Below, piece by piece: positions 35,772-44,507 of a stretch of DNA of 64,000 nt (positions are counted from its first letter, which is position 1; each line of letters starts with the position of its first letter). The DNA is taken from NCBI RefSeq assembly GCF_028610675.1, contig NZ_JAQQWS010000001.1:682001-746000 (forward strand), written 5' to 3'. The position numbers and the translations under genes are program-made. This DNA is from Alkalihalobacillus pseudalcaliphilus. GTDB taxonomy: Bacteria; Bacillota; Bacilli; Bacillales; Bacillaceae_D. The notes beneath the pieces were generated by a model. That model saw nothing but the letters and a program-made list of their open reading frames with translations. It did not search any database and was not told where the DNA came from.

Positions 35772-36569
35772 ATGAATACTTGGTTACATTTAATTAAAAA
35801 GGAATTTCATTTAGGAAAAGGCATGCTGTACGGTGCTATGATTGCTACGATTATCATCACAAGCTTGTCTTATATTTTGACTGAAAGCTACTTTGGGATT
35901 GGGCTTTCCCACGTTTCTATGACCGCTTTATTTCTGATGGCTTTCCATATATTATTCCTGCTCGGTTATTTCTATCATAGTATGCAAAAAGAAAATCTAC
36001 ATGTATGGCTTCATAATACATTACCGGGGTACGCTTTGCTTGGAGCTAAACTTGTAGCAGGGTTAATCTCGATGTTCATTTCGCTACTATTCACAAGCTT
36101 GTTTATTTTTATCCCTATTCTCTTAGGTCTCGTAGAATTACCATTAAATGAAATTTTCGCACTTAATGTCACACAAATTATGGCTATGTTTTTGTTTATG
36201 CTTTTTCAATTTACCATTTCGATGACAATCGTCCTATTGTTCTTTTATATACTCTACCTATTGTTCAAAAAATATTTAAAGCCTACGCTTAGCTTTATTG
36301 TTTCAGCCGTTTTATTTGTTACTTCCATGTATTTTTACGGTGAACTAACAGAAACAGCTTTTTTTCAGACGCTTACCCAATGGGGTTATGTCAGCCAAAC
36401 GATTCAATTTGGTGAGTTCAATTTCTCCTTTGACCAAACAGGCTTAGAGATGTCTGGAGCTAATACAGAAGTATCACTCTATGTCGGTGACTTTGTTATT
36501 CAGGGTATTCTTCTAATCATTTTGTTTGCCACTTCGAGTTGGATTTTGGATCGAAAGCTTGAGGTGTAA
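35772..36569 (+). CDS. ABC transporter permease of YtrA-type operon
   Basis: 265 residues, six hydrophobic segments, no recognised catalytic motif. It is the first gene of a three-gene operon with a GntR regulator and an ATPase and is read as the ABC-2-like permease. Ends three bases before the regulator. Substrate unknown; comparable operons respond to cell-wall-active compounds. Confidence 0.8.
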   Translation: MNTWLHLIKKEFHLGKGMLYGAMIATIIITSLSYILTESYFGIGLSHVSMTALFLMAFHILFLLGYFYHSMQKENLHVWLHNTLPGYALLGAKLVAGLISMFISLLFTSLFIFIPILLGLVELPLNEIFALNVTQIMAMFLFMLFQFTISMTIVLLFFYILYLLFKKYLKPTLSFIVSAVLFVTSMYFYGELTETAFFQTLTQWGYVSQTIQFGEFNFSFDQTGLEMSGANTEVSLYVGDFVIQGILLIILFATSSWILDRKLEV

Positions 36570-36572
36570 AAA

Positions 36573-36956
36573 ATGACTGACACTTTTCAGACGAATCAAC
36601 CGATTTACTTACAACTTGTCGAGCGAATCAAAAAAGAAATTATGCGTGACGAACTCAAACCCGGTGACAAATTGCCATCTGTACGTGAATTAGCTGTTCA
36701 GTCAGGCGTTAACCCTAATACGGTTCAAAGAACATATAGGGAACTGGAGCATGAGAAGATTGCTGAATCAAGGCGGGGCCAAGGTACATTTGTGACTGAA
36801 GATAGCACGATTTTAACGAAAATGAGAGAATCAACAAAACAAATTGAAATCGAACGATTTGTCATCGGTATGAAAGAAATGGGTTATCGTGAACCCGAAA
36901 TTATTGAAGGACTTCAGACCTTCTTACAATTATCAAAACGAGGTGATTTTGAATGA
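36573..36956 (+). CDS. GntR-family transcriptional regulator (YtrA subfamily)
   Basis: 127 residues: a winged helix (QPIYLQLVERIKKEIMRDEL, then KLPSVRELAVQSGVNPNTVQ) and a short C-terminal dimerisation helix pair, the compact YtrA layout without an effector domain. It likely represses its own operon through the inverted repeat at 35727-35750. Overlaps the ATPase gene by four bases. Confidence 0.92.
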   Translation: MTDTFQTNQPIYLQLVERIKKEIMRDELKPGDKLPSVRELAVQSGVNPNTVQRTYRELEHEKIAESRRGQGTFVTEDSTILTKMRESTKQIEIERFVIGMKEMGYREPEIIEGLQTFLQLSKRGDFE

Positions 36957-37645
36957 TTCAACTAAAGCAAGTCACGAAAAAATACGGTTTGAAAACAGCT
37001 CTAAAAGATATCGACCTCCACCTTGAAAAAGGGAAAATCATTGGGTTAATAGGCGAGAATGGTAGTGGTAAATCAACAACACTAAAACTCATTGCTGGGT
37101 TAACTTCTCCTAGTAGTGGAACGGTTCACGTCTTTGAGCAACCTGTTTCAAGGCGAATCGCCAGCCATGTTAGTTTTCTATCTGATGAAGATATGTTTTA
37201 TTCTTACATGACTGTCAAAGATGTTTTAGATTTTTATCAAGGACAATTTAACGACTTTAATCGTTCGAAAGCGGAAGATATGTTAGTTTTTATGGAATTA
37301 ACATTAACAGATAAAGTAAAAAAATTATCAAAGGGCAATCGTGGCCGGTTAAAAATCGTATTGGCTTTATCTAGAGATGTTCCCATCGTGGTCATGGATG
37401 AGCCCCTTTCAGGCTTAGACCCGCTAGTTCGAGACTCTATCATGAAAAGCCTTGTTTCTTTTGTAGATTTAGAAAAGCAATTAATTTTAATCACGACCCA
37501 TGAGATCAAAGAGTTTGAAATGATTTTAGATGAGGTCATTCTCATCAAAAACGGACAGATTATTGGACATGAAAGTGTCGATACAATTCGCGAGCAAGAA
37601 GGAACCGATATTGTTGGTTGGATGAAGAAACGTTATGTAGAATAA
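36953..37645 (+). CDS. ABC transporter ATPase of YtrA-type operon
   Basis: 230 residues: Walker A GENGSGKST, signature region LSKGNRGRLK (a variant of LSGGQ, common in this group) and Walker B VVMDEPLSGLDP, then HEIKEF as switch. Partner of the permease encoded by the first gene. The last gene of the operon. Confidence 0.92.
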   Translation: MIQLKQVTKKYGLKTALKDIDLHLEKGKIIGLIGENGSGKSTTLKLIAGLTSPSSGTVHVFEQPVSRRIASHVSFLSDEDMFYSYMTVKDVLDFYQGQFNDFNRSKAEDMLVFMELTLTDKVKKLSKGNRGRLKIVLALSRDVPIVVMDEPLSGLDPLVRDSIMKSLVSFVDLEKQLILITTHEIKEFEMILDEVILIKNGQIIGHESVDTIREQEGTDIVGWMKKRYVE

Positions 37646-37654
37646 ATAGAAAAA

Positions 37655-37686
37655 GCTGGCTAGTGATAGGGTAATCACTAGCCAGC
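37655..37686 (-). terminator. Terminator of prpB (convergent region)
   Basis: GCTGGCTAGTGAT / ATCACTAGCCAGC, a 13-bp stem with a six-base loop. The T tract lies on the minus-strand side, 17 bases after the prpB stop; the plus-strand operon ends just before it. Confidence 0.85.
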
Positions 37687-37702
37687 CTCCTGATTGTTAT
37701 AC

Positions 37703-38620
37703 TTATGAAGGAGAATGACTTTCATCCAAAACCGTTTTCGCAATACGTTTATCTAAGTCTTCAAAATCATTGTGAGCAATCGTATCATATAGCTCTTTTC
37801 TCGTTTGCATATGTTCTAATGCTCCTACTTGTGTTCCTTCGTTTTTTATGAGTGTAAAGACGTGTTCATACGCTTTTGCCGCCACTCGTAAGGAGGTCAC
37901 TGGGTAAATGACCATCCCATAACCCAAATCTTCAAATTGCTTAGCTGTTAAGTATGGTGTCTTTCCAAACTCAGTCATATTGGCTAATAATGGTACTTGA
38001 ATGTGATCTTTAAATTGACTAAACTCTTTTTCCGACTGGAGTGCCTCTGGGAAGATCGCATCGGCACCGGCATCAACATACGCTTTAGCTCTTGTTATCG
38101 CTGCATCAAGCCCTTCACTTGCTAAGGCATCCGTTCTAGCTACGACAACTAAACTCGGCACCGTCTTTTTTAATGCTTGAATTTTTTGGAACATTTCTTC
38201 TGTGGTTACTAACTGCTTTCCGTTGAGATGCCCACATTTTTTCGGTAATTGCTGATCTTCAATTTGCACGGCCGCTACTCTTGCTTCATACATTTCAACC
38301 GCCGTTCTCGCTGCATTTAAAACGCCCCCAAACCCCGTATCAATATCTACAAGTATTGGTAAATTCGTCGCTCGAACAATCTCTTGTGCTCGCTCTGCAA
38401 CTTCAGTTGACTGGAGCATGCCTAAATCAGGAAGCCCTTTACTTGCCGTATAAGCACCTCCCGACAAATATAACGTTTCAAATCCAGCATTTTTAGCTAC
38501 TAATCCTGCCATCGCATCATGGGCACCAGGAATTTGTAAAATTGGTTTTGCAGCTATTTTTTCTCTGAACTGTTTAGCTAGCTCTTCTTGTGTATGTCCT
38601 TTATCGACAATCCAGACCAT
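37703..38620 (-). CDS. prpB: Methylisocitrate lyase
   Basis: 305 residues, isocitrate-lyase superfamily, PrpB branch: LPILVDIDTGFGG (about 88-99) and the KKCGH motif (127-131) in LPKKCGHLNGKQLV. It splits 2-methylisocitrate to pyruvate and succinate, the last step of the methylcitrate cycle. Homologous to B. subtilis MmgF/YqiQ. Its pairing with prpD (15 bases upstream) rules out ordinary isocitrate lyase. Confidence 0.95.
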   Translation of the reverse strand: MVWIVDKGHTQEELAKQFREKIAAKPILQIPGAHDAMAGLVAKNAGFETLYLSGGAYTASKGLPDLGMLQSTEVAERAQEIVRATNLPILVDIDTGFGGVLNAARTAVEMYEARVAAVQIEDQQLPKKCGHLNGKQLVTTEEMFQKIQALKKTVPSLVVVARTDALASEGLDAAITRAKAYVDAGADAIFPEALQSEKEFSQFKDHIQVPLLANMTEFGKTPYLTAKQFEDLGYGMVIYPVTSLRVAAKAYEHVFTLIKNEGTQVGALEHMQTRKELYDTIAHNDFEDLDKRIAKTVLDESHSPS

Positions 38621-38635
38621 CTTAGCACCCCCTCC

Positions 38636-40072
38636 TTACTTCACATAACATTCTACAAAAGCCTGCACAGTTAAGTTAGCTAATGTATCAATGTCGTAAC
38701 TGATTTCTTCAATTTCTTGTAATTGTTTTTTTGCATATTGAGTTGTTAAATTATATTGATATTTCTCTATAATCCTTGGTTTTGCTTCATCACGACGGAA
38801 GCGGTGACCTAAAGGATATTCACACGCAACCTCATCTGTTGTTGACCCATCTTTAAAATATACTTGGACAGCATTAGCGATTGAACGCTTTTTCGGATCC
38901 AAATAATCAGCTGTATATGTTTGGTTTTCGCTAATGACCATCTTTTCTCTTAATTCATCAATACGCGGATTCGCTGCAGCGGCATCTTCGTAATCTTCGG
39001 CAACAATTGTTCCATTTAATAAAGCGACCGCTGTAATGTACTGAAGGCAATGATCACGATCGGCTGGATTATGCAATGGACCTCGTTTATCAATAATTCG
39101 AATCGCTGACTCATGTGTGGAAACCGTAATCTTGTCAATATCATCAAGGCGGTCTTTGATAGCGTGATGAAGAGCGACCCCTGCCTCTGCCGCTGTTTGA
39201 GCATGGAATTCTGCTGGATATGACACTTTAAATAAGACGTTTTCCATCACATATGTGCCTAAAGGCTGACTAAGAACAAGCTCTTTTCCTTTAAAAAGAA
39301 CATCTTGGAAACCCCAACCAGGTGCACTTAAACCTGTTTCATAGCCCATTTCACCTTTTACAGCCATTAAAGCAAGTCTAACCGCTCGACTTGTCGCGTC
39401 TCCTGCTGCCCACGATTTTCTTGACCCTGTATTGGGGGCATGACGATAGGTGCGTAAGCTCGAATTATCAATCCAAGCGTTAGATAAGGCATTGATGATT
39501 TCTTGACGACCGCCGCCGAGCATCTTGGTTACTACAGCGGTTGAAGCGATTTTCACGAAAAGAACATGGTCTAAACCAACGCGATTTAAGCTATTTTCTA
39601 AAGCTAAAACCCCTTGAATCTCATGTGCTTTAATCATCATCTCAAGAACTTCTTTCATTTTTAGAGGCTCTTCACCCTTCGCTTGACGTTGTTGACTGAC
39701 ATAATCGGCTACAGCCAGTATTCCCCCTAGATTATCTGAAGGATGACCCCATTCAGCCGCCAGCCATGTATCGTTATAATCTAACCAACGGATCATCGTG
39801 CCAATATTAAAGGCTCCTTGCACAGGATCAAGTACGTGAGAAGTTCCTGGGACACGTACTCCGTTTGGCACAATTGTACCAGGTACAATCGGTCCTAGTA
39901 ATTTTGTACATTCGGGATAATTTAAGGCTAATATTCCACAGCCAATCGTATCAATGAGAACATAATGGGCGGTTGAATAGGCTTCTTCGCTTGTGATTTC
40001 ATAGTTTATTACATAGTCTGCGATTTCTTCTAGAAGACTGTCAGTTTTTGTTTTTTCATTTGTTTGTAACAT
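38636..40072 (-). CDS. prpD: 2-methylcitrate dehydratase
   Basis: 478 residues, MmgE/PrpD family, with conserved MIRWLDYNDTWLAAEWGHPSD in pieces around residue 92, NTGSRKSWAAGDA and KVSYPAEFHAQTAAEA. It dehydrates 2-methylcitrate to 2-methylaconitate. It is co-transcribed with prpB downstream; its upstream partner, the citrate-synthase-like gene, is over 1 kb away across a repeat-filled gap. Confidence 0.95.
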   Translation of the reverse strand: MLQTNEKTKTDSLLEEIADYVINYEITSEEAYSTAHYVLIDTIGCGILALNYPECTKLLGPIVPGTIVPNGVRVPGTSHVLDPVQGAFNIGTMIRWLDYNDTWLAAEWGHPSDNLGGILAVADYVSQQRQAKGEEPLKMKEVLEMMIKAHEIQGVLALENSLNRVGLDHVLFVKIASTAVVTKMLGGGRQEIINALSNAWIDNSSLRTYRHAPNTGSRKSWAAGDATSRAVRLALMAVKGEMGYETGLSAPGWGFQDVLFKGKELVLSQPLGTYVMENVLFKVSYPAEFHAQTAAEAGVALHHAIKDRLDDIDKITVSTHESAIRIIDKRGPLHNPADRDHCLQYITAVALLNGTIVAEDYEDAAAANPRIDELREKMVISENQTYTADYLDPKKRSIANAVQVYFKDGSTTDEVACEYPLGHRFRRDEAKPRIIEKYQYNLTTQYAKKQLQEIEEISYDIDTLANLTVQAFVECYVK

Positions 40073-40090
40073 GGTATTCTCTCCTTTTTA

Positions 40091-40518
40091 TATGAAAGTT
40101 AGTGATGGTACTCATTGCGTGTTGACCTTTCTGTCTTTGTTTTTGGTCCGTTTTTGAAAATCGAAATCGCCTTATCAGATGAAAGGATTCATCTGAATGG
40201 CATTTCGATTTTCAAAACTTCACGCCATGGCGTGAAGTAGCCAAGCGAGCTTGGCTAACGGCCCAAAAACACTTGGATATTGGATACTAATCCTGATGAG
40301 TGACTACTCTCTCTTTTTGTTGGTTGTGGCTGTTTGTGCGGTGCGCTGAATCTTTTTGGGATTGCTCTTACGAGCTATCTCAAAAAGTGGCGGGGCTACA
40401 GCCAAACGTGAGAATCCTCAAAACCGCTTATGAATGAAAAGCCACCAGTCAAAGAGCAAAACCATTCTTTCATGTTTGTTGGTGGCGGAGCTGGTTTTGG
40501 CTCCGCCATGAGCGTTTT
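40091..40518 (+). repeat. Palindrome-rich repeat module (family C)
   Basis: A 428 bp module beginning TATGAAAGTTAGTGATGG. It contains several perfect palindromes: GAAAATCGAAAT / ATTTCGATTTTC, CTTCACGCCATGGCGTGAAG, GCCAAGCGAGCTTGGC and TTTTGG.CCGT / ACGGCCCAAAA outside them. It ends with the same GTTGGTGGCGGAG and CCATGAGCGTTTTA sequence seen at the 3' end of families A and B. No open frame of significance. Confidence 0.8.
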
Positions 40519-40760
40519 ATTGAAAGTTGATGCTGATACTCATGTGCGGAGCTTTACTCATCGCTACCGAAAATCATGCTACGCGTCCTGTGGGCTGGCA
40601 CTGAGCTAATCGGTGCAGTCAGCGGATTTCATCTCTGCCATGACGTCCGATGGGAGTCTCCGCATGACTCGCCCGCTAGGTTACTGTTAATTCTCAAGTT
40701 CACTTCCAGTGTTACAGGTTACGACTAATCATTAAGTTCAAAAGCTCATTGTGACAACAT
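40519..40760 (+). repeat. Dispersed repeat family A copy with array leader
   Basis: Starts ATTGAAAGTTGATGCTGATA, carries GCTACCGAAAATCATGCT and GATGGGAGTCTCCGCATGAC, then AATTCTCAAGTTCA and at its 3' end the leader block TACGACTAAT (40720-40729) and AGCTCATTGTGACA (40743-40756) that also precedes the 56-kb hairpin array. Confidence 0.8.
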
Positions 40761-40767
40761 ACCCCTT

Positions 40768-40960
40768 GAGTAACTGACATGATTGGCCGTTTTCGTGCAG
40801 TTACTCATCTACTTCCTGTGAGTAACTGACATGATTAGCCGTTTTCGTGTAGTTACTCACCCTCTTACCTTCAGTAACTGACACGATCAGCCCTTTTCGT
40901 GCAGTTACTCACCTACTTCCTTTGAGTAACTGACACGATGGAACCTTTTAGTGCCGACTC
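40768..40960. repeat. 52-bp tandem hairpin array
   Basis: Unit starts at 40768, 40820, 40872 and 40924 (period exactly 52), about 3.5 copies. Each full unit is a hairpin: GAGTAACTG paired with CAGTTACTC, extended by CACGA / TCGTG past one bulge, with a 10-base loop containing CCGTTTT, then a short pyrimidine-rich spacer. It ends in a family A-like tail (to about 41048) with GTTTGTTGGTG. Confidence 0.88.
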
Positions 40961-41148
40961 TTTGGTTCATTTGCTTCTCATTCAAAACCCAAATTGAATG
41001 AAATGACACCAGTTAAAGAGCCAAACACTACTTTCATGTTTGTTGGTGATTAGTTACTTTGGTTAGAGTTCATGAATCATTTTTTTGCTTATTGGCTGAC
41101 TGGTACTGGTATACTAGGGCTCTGTTTTGGATTTCTCTGGTTTCAGAT

Positions 41149-42252
41149 TTAATAATCTTTTCCTATATAACGGACGCGTGGTCTGAAGAGGCGATTATTG
41201 TCATGTTGTTCAATCACATGTGCAGCAAGTCCAACCGTTCTAGCACTGAAAAAGATGGGTGTGTATAATTCTATTGGAATTCCTAACTTCCAGTAGACAG
41301 GTGCTGCGTAGTAATCTAAGTTTGGATACAAACCCTTTTCTTCACGCAAAACGCGTTCGCCCGCCTCACACATCTCTAACAGTAGATGGTCACCATCTAA
41401 ATCAGAGAGTTGTTTTAAAGACTCTTTCATAATTAAAGCTCTTGGGTCCATTTTTTTCATATAAACACGGTGGCCGAATCCCATAATCTTCTCTTTTTGG
41501 ACTAACTTTTGATAAAGCAGCTCTTCAAATTGTGTGACGGTTTCAACTTCATTTAACATATACATCACAGCTTCATTTGCTCCGCCATGTAAATGTCCTT
41601 TAAGAGAAGCGACGGCGCCCGTTAATGCCCCGTACATATCTGACTGAGTGGAAGCGATTACTCTCGCGGTAAAAGTAGAATTGGGCATTTCGTGTTCACT
41701 ATACAAAAGAAGTGAGCGATCAAAAATTTCAGCCTCTACTTTACTTGGTACTTTTCCTGTAATCATATACAAGAAATTCTCACTATAACTTAATGTCGGG
41801 TCAGGATTTACCGGATCCTCTCCTTTTATAATGCGATAAGCATTAACGGTAACGGTAGGCAGTTGTCCTAAAAGTTGGTAAGCACGTTTTTTATTGACAG
41901 CCTGCTCACGGTTATCAATTTCATCATCATAGCCAGCTAAAGCAGAAAGGCCAGTTCGCATACCATCCATTGGATGTGTTTTTTTCGGTAGTAGCTTTAA
42001 AAGTGTCGTCACATCAACAGGAATATGGTAATTCGTTTGTAAAAGTTCCTTTACCCCTGCCCTTTCCGTAGAGCTTGGTAGCTCACCTTCTAACAAAAGA
42101 TGAACAACATCTAAATACTGATGTTTTTTTGAAAGCTCTATCAAGTCATGCCCACAAATGATAATTTTCTCCACATCGGTATCTAAAAAAGAAAGCTTTG
42201 TTTCTGTAGCAATAACACCTTCCAAACCAGGACCATACTCTTTTAAACTCAT
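41149..42252 (-). CDS. mmgD: Citrate synthase family, probable 2-methylcitrate synthase
   Basis: 367 residues, short citrate synthase. Catalytic His residues lie in HLHGGANEAVMYML and GFGHRVYMKKMDPRA; the Asp is in the C-terminal FFSARTVGLAAHVIEQHDNN region. It resembles B. subtilis MmgD and likely condenses propionyl-CoA with oxaloacetate, given prpD-prpB downstream and a divergent LysR gene. Citrate synthase activity is also possible. The repeats between it and prpD are unusual. Confidence 0.9.
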   Translation of the reverse strand: MSLKEYGPGLEGVIATETKLSFLDTDVEKIIICGHDLIELSKKHQYLDVVHLLLEGELPSSTERAGVKELLQTNYHIPVDVTTLLKLLPKKTHPMDGMRTGLSALAGYDDEIDNREQAVNKKRAYQLLGQLPTVTVNAYRIIKGEDPVNPDPTLSYSENFLYMITGKVPSKVEAEIFDRSLLLYSEHEMPNSTFTARVIASTQSDMYGALTGAVASLKGHLHGGANEAVMYMLNEVETVTQFEELLYQKLVQKEKIMGFGHRVYMKKMDPRALIMKESLKQLSDLDGDHLLLEMCEAGERVLREEKGLYPNLDYYAAPVYWKLGIPIELYTPIFFSARTVGLAAHVIEQHDNNRLFRPRVRYIGKDY

Positions 42253-42492
42253 CGTACTTCCTCCTAATTCATTTTTTGGAATTGGTTCATACAGAATTTA
42301 AAACGCTTACATCTAGACAAGCTTTTCATTACTACTAGTCAATCATTTCTCGACAAGTTATTTGAAACCTTTAAAACGACCAAAAAATCACAATTTTCCG
42401 TTCTTTTTCATTATAAAATTGATTCAACAATTAGAAAAATATATAATTTTTATCATGAACCATAAATTTTTTCTATATCTGGAGGCAATTCG
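42253..42492. promoter_or_regulatory. Divergent promoter region of mmgD and its LysR regulator
   Basis: 240 AT-rich bases between divergent start codons, where a LysR-type protein would bind. Several A/T-rich dyads are present (for example AAATTGATTCAACAATT near 42416) but none can be assigned with confidence. Confidence 0.4.
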
Positions 42493-43362
42493 ATGAAAAC
42501 CGAAGATTGGCAAATGCTAGTAGCTCTTGAACAAACCGAAAACATAACCCTTGCTGCTGAACAACTATTTGTTTCACAACCTACACTAACTTCACGTATT
42601 CAAAAGTTAGAGCAGCATTACGGGGTCGCTTTGATTATTCGAAAACAACGAGGGATCATGTTTACCCCTGAGGGAGAATTATTATGTGCACATGCAAAAA
42701 TACAATTACGACAAGAGCGGGAAATAGAAGAAGCGATCCATCATTCAAAAAAACAAGTAAGTGGCACATTAAGGCTTGGTGTCTCTAACTTTTTTGCGAC
42801 ACATAAAATTCCGAAGCTCCTCCGTCTATTCAAACAAAGCTACCCACATGTTGAATTCCAGGTAGTGACAGGTTGGAGTAGTGACATGTATCGGCTTGTC
42901 TTAAATCATGATGTTCATATCGGTTTTATTAAAGGAGATTTTTCTTGGAAAGGTAAAAAGCAATTATTATATGAAGAAGAAATTTGTATTGCGGCCCCTT
43001 GGGATTTCACATTAGAACAACTACCTGAACTACCACGCATTGATTATCGTACAGATGAGCAAATGAAACAGTTAGTTGATTCATGGTGGTATAGGAATTA
43101 TCAGAAGCCAGCTAATATTAACATTCAAGTAAATCAAGTGGAAACCTGTAAGGAAATGATTTTAAATGGATTAGGTTATGGTATTTTAGCAAATCTCGTC
43201 GTTCGTTCTTATCCCGAAATTATTACTTTGCCATTAACTTTGCCGAATGGAGAGACTGTTACGCGAGCAACTTCCATGTATTATCAGGAGTCAACTCTTC
43301 AGCTTAATGTTGTGAAGGCTTTTGTTGAATTTATTCAAACAGTGGATGTAAAGGCTTTGTAG
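42493..43362 (+). CDS. LysR-family transcriptional regulator
   Basis: 289 residues. N-terminal winged helix: WQMLVALEQTENITLAAEQL and FVSQPTLTSRIQKLEQHYG, the LysR recognition helix; the rest is a periplasmic-binding-like effector domain (SGTLRLGVSNFFATHKIPKL). Divergently transcribed from the methylcitrate synthase gene, so it likely regulates the propionate (methylcitrate) genes; the effector is unknown. Start ATG follows GGAGG. Confidence 0.92.
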   Translation: MKTEDWQMLVALEQTENITLAAEQLFVSQPTLTSRIQKLEQHYGVALIIRKQRGIMFTPEGELLCAHAKIQLRQEREIEEAIHHSKKQVSGTLRLGVSNFFATHKIPKLLRLFKQSYPHVEFQVVTGWSSDMYRLVLNHDVHIGFIKGDFSWKGKKQLLYEEEICIAAPWDFTLEQLPELPRIDYRTDEQMKQLVDSWWYRNYQKPANINIQVNQVETCKEMILNGLGYGILANLVVRSYPEIITLPLTLPNGETVTRATSMYYQESTLQLNVVKAFVEFIQTVDVKAL

Positions 43363-43423
43363 TAGTCTAATTGATCACTTGATGCAGTTCTGGAAAACCT
43401 AAACCTAGCAAAAATATGGTATG

Positions 43424-43447
43424 TTTAGCGTCAAAAAGGACGCTAAA
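43424..43447. terminator. Weak hairpin between LysR gene and small membrane-anchored gene
   Basis: TTTAGCGTC / GACGCTAAA with a six-base loop, overlapping the minus-strand stop codon; no T tract of note, so termination is uncertain. Confidence 0.35.
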
Positions 43448-43841
43448 CTAGCTTAAAATAAAACATCTTGAATTTTATTTTTAATCGCTTGGTCAATGAC
43501 AAAGGTAAAATGTTATAAACGATTATTTTTTCTGCGGTATCGTCTGCTTCACTCGATAACCAGACTCTTACTTTATGACCGTGAACTAAATCTTCTTTAT
43601 CGTCTATAAAAAAAGAGCCTAACCCTACTGCTGTAAACTTTGTTTCTTCCGTTATTTTGATCTTATCTATCACATTACCAGCATCTCTGTATGTTCTTAA
43701 ACCAGCTAAATAAATGGTTTCTTCTGCTACCTCAACTACTTGTCTTTTCATATCAAACCAACTATACCTTATAAAATCAAACACATAAAAAAGAGAAACG
43801 AAGACAATTAGTAAAATCAACGACCATTTGATTACTTTCAA
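43443..43841 (-). CDS. Hypothetical membrane-anchored protein
   Basis: 132 residues. One N-terminal membrane helix (KWSLILLIVFVSLFYVFDF) then a small beta-rich extracytoplasmic domain (IKITEETKFTAVG and HKVRVWLSSEADDTAEKIIVY), which is reminiscent of small DUF3221-like OB-fold proteins. The C-terminus is basic. ATG follows GGAGGATGAG. I do not recognise the family with confidence. Confidence 0.65.
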   Translation of the reverse strand: MKVIKWSLILLIVFVSLFYVFDFIRYSWFDMKRQVVEVAEETIYLAGLRTYRDAGNVIDKIKITEETKFTAVGLGSFFIDDKEDLVHGHKVRVWLSSEADDTAEKIIVYNILPLSLTKRLKIKFKMFYFKLV

Positions 43842-44002
43842 ATTGGCTCATCCTCCTTGTCATTTATATCATTATAGAAGAAATAGAAAATTTTATATAT
43901 ACAAATAAATCACAAGCTCTTCAGAATCTATTTAGATTGTTTCCCTTTACGATAAGAATCGTGTACAATAAGGTGAATCTAAATATTGGAGGTATACATA
44001 TT

Positions 44003-44437
44003 ATGAAAAAAGGTTCGATTACTTTTGAAAACGGCGAAAAACTCGTCATTGATTTCTACGAAGATGCTGCACCAAATACAGTGAAAAACTTCGAAGATTT
44101 AGCAAATAAAGGCTATTACAATGGCCTAACATTCCACCGTGTAATTCCTGGCTTTGTTGCTCAAGGTGGATGTCCGACTGGAAATGGTACAGGTGGCCCT
44201 GGTTATTCTATCGATTGTGAAACAGCTGGAAACCCGCATAAGCACGTAGCTGGTGCCCTGTCAATGGCACACGCTGGTAAAAATACTGGTGGTAGTCAGT
44301 TCTTTATCGTTCATGAGCCACAACCTCACCTTGATGGTGTTCATACCGTTTTTGGACAAGTTGTAGAAGGTCTTGATTCTGTTTACCGTATTAAGCAAGG
44401 TGACGTTATGCAAGAAGTGAAGGTTTGGGAAGAGTAA
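44003..44437 (+). CDS. ppiB: Peptidyl-prolyl cis-trans isomerase B (cyclophilin)
   Basis: 144 residues from ATG 44003 (GGAGGTATACATATT upstream), the usual PpiB length. Cyclophilin motifs FHRVIPGFVAQGGCP, GALSMAHAGKNTGGSQFFI and LDGVHTVFGQV are intact. Cytoplasmic proline isomerase. It lies near lysA and spoVA as in B. subtilis. Transcribed alone and ended by a strong terminator. Confidence 0.96.
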   Translation: MKKGSITFENGEKLVIDFYEDAAPNTVKNFEDLANKGYYNGLTFHRVIPGFVAQGGCPTGNGTGGPGYSIDCETAGNPHKHVAGALSMAHAGKNTGGSQFFIVHEPQPHLDGVHTVFGQVVEGLDSVYRIKQGDVMQEVKVWEE

Positions 44438-44445
44438 AAATGATG

Positions 44446-44474
44446 AAAGCCTTGGAGAGATTCCAAGGCTTTTT
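44446..44474 (+). terminator. Terminator of ppiB
   Basis: AAAGCCTTGG / CCAAGGCTTT with T run, immediately after the stop codon. Confidence 0.88.
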
Positions 44475-44507
44475 AGTTGCTATATGTGGTCAGTCAAATT
44501 GATGTTT

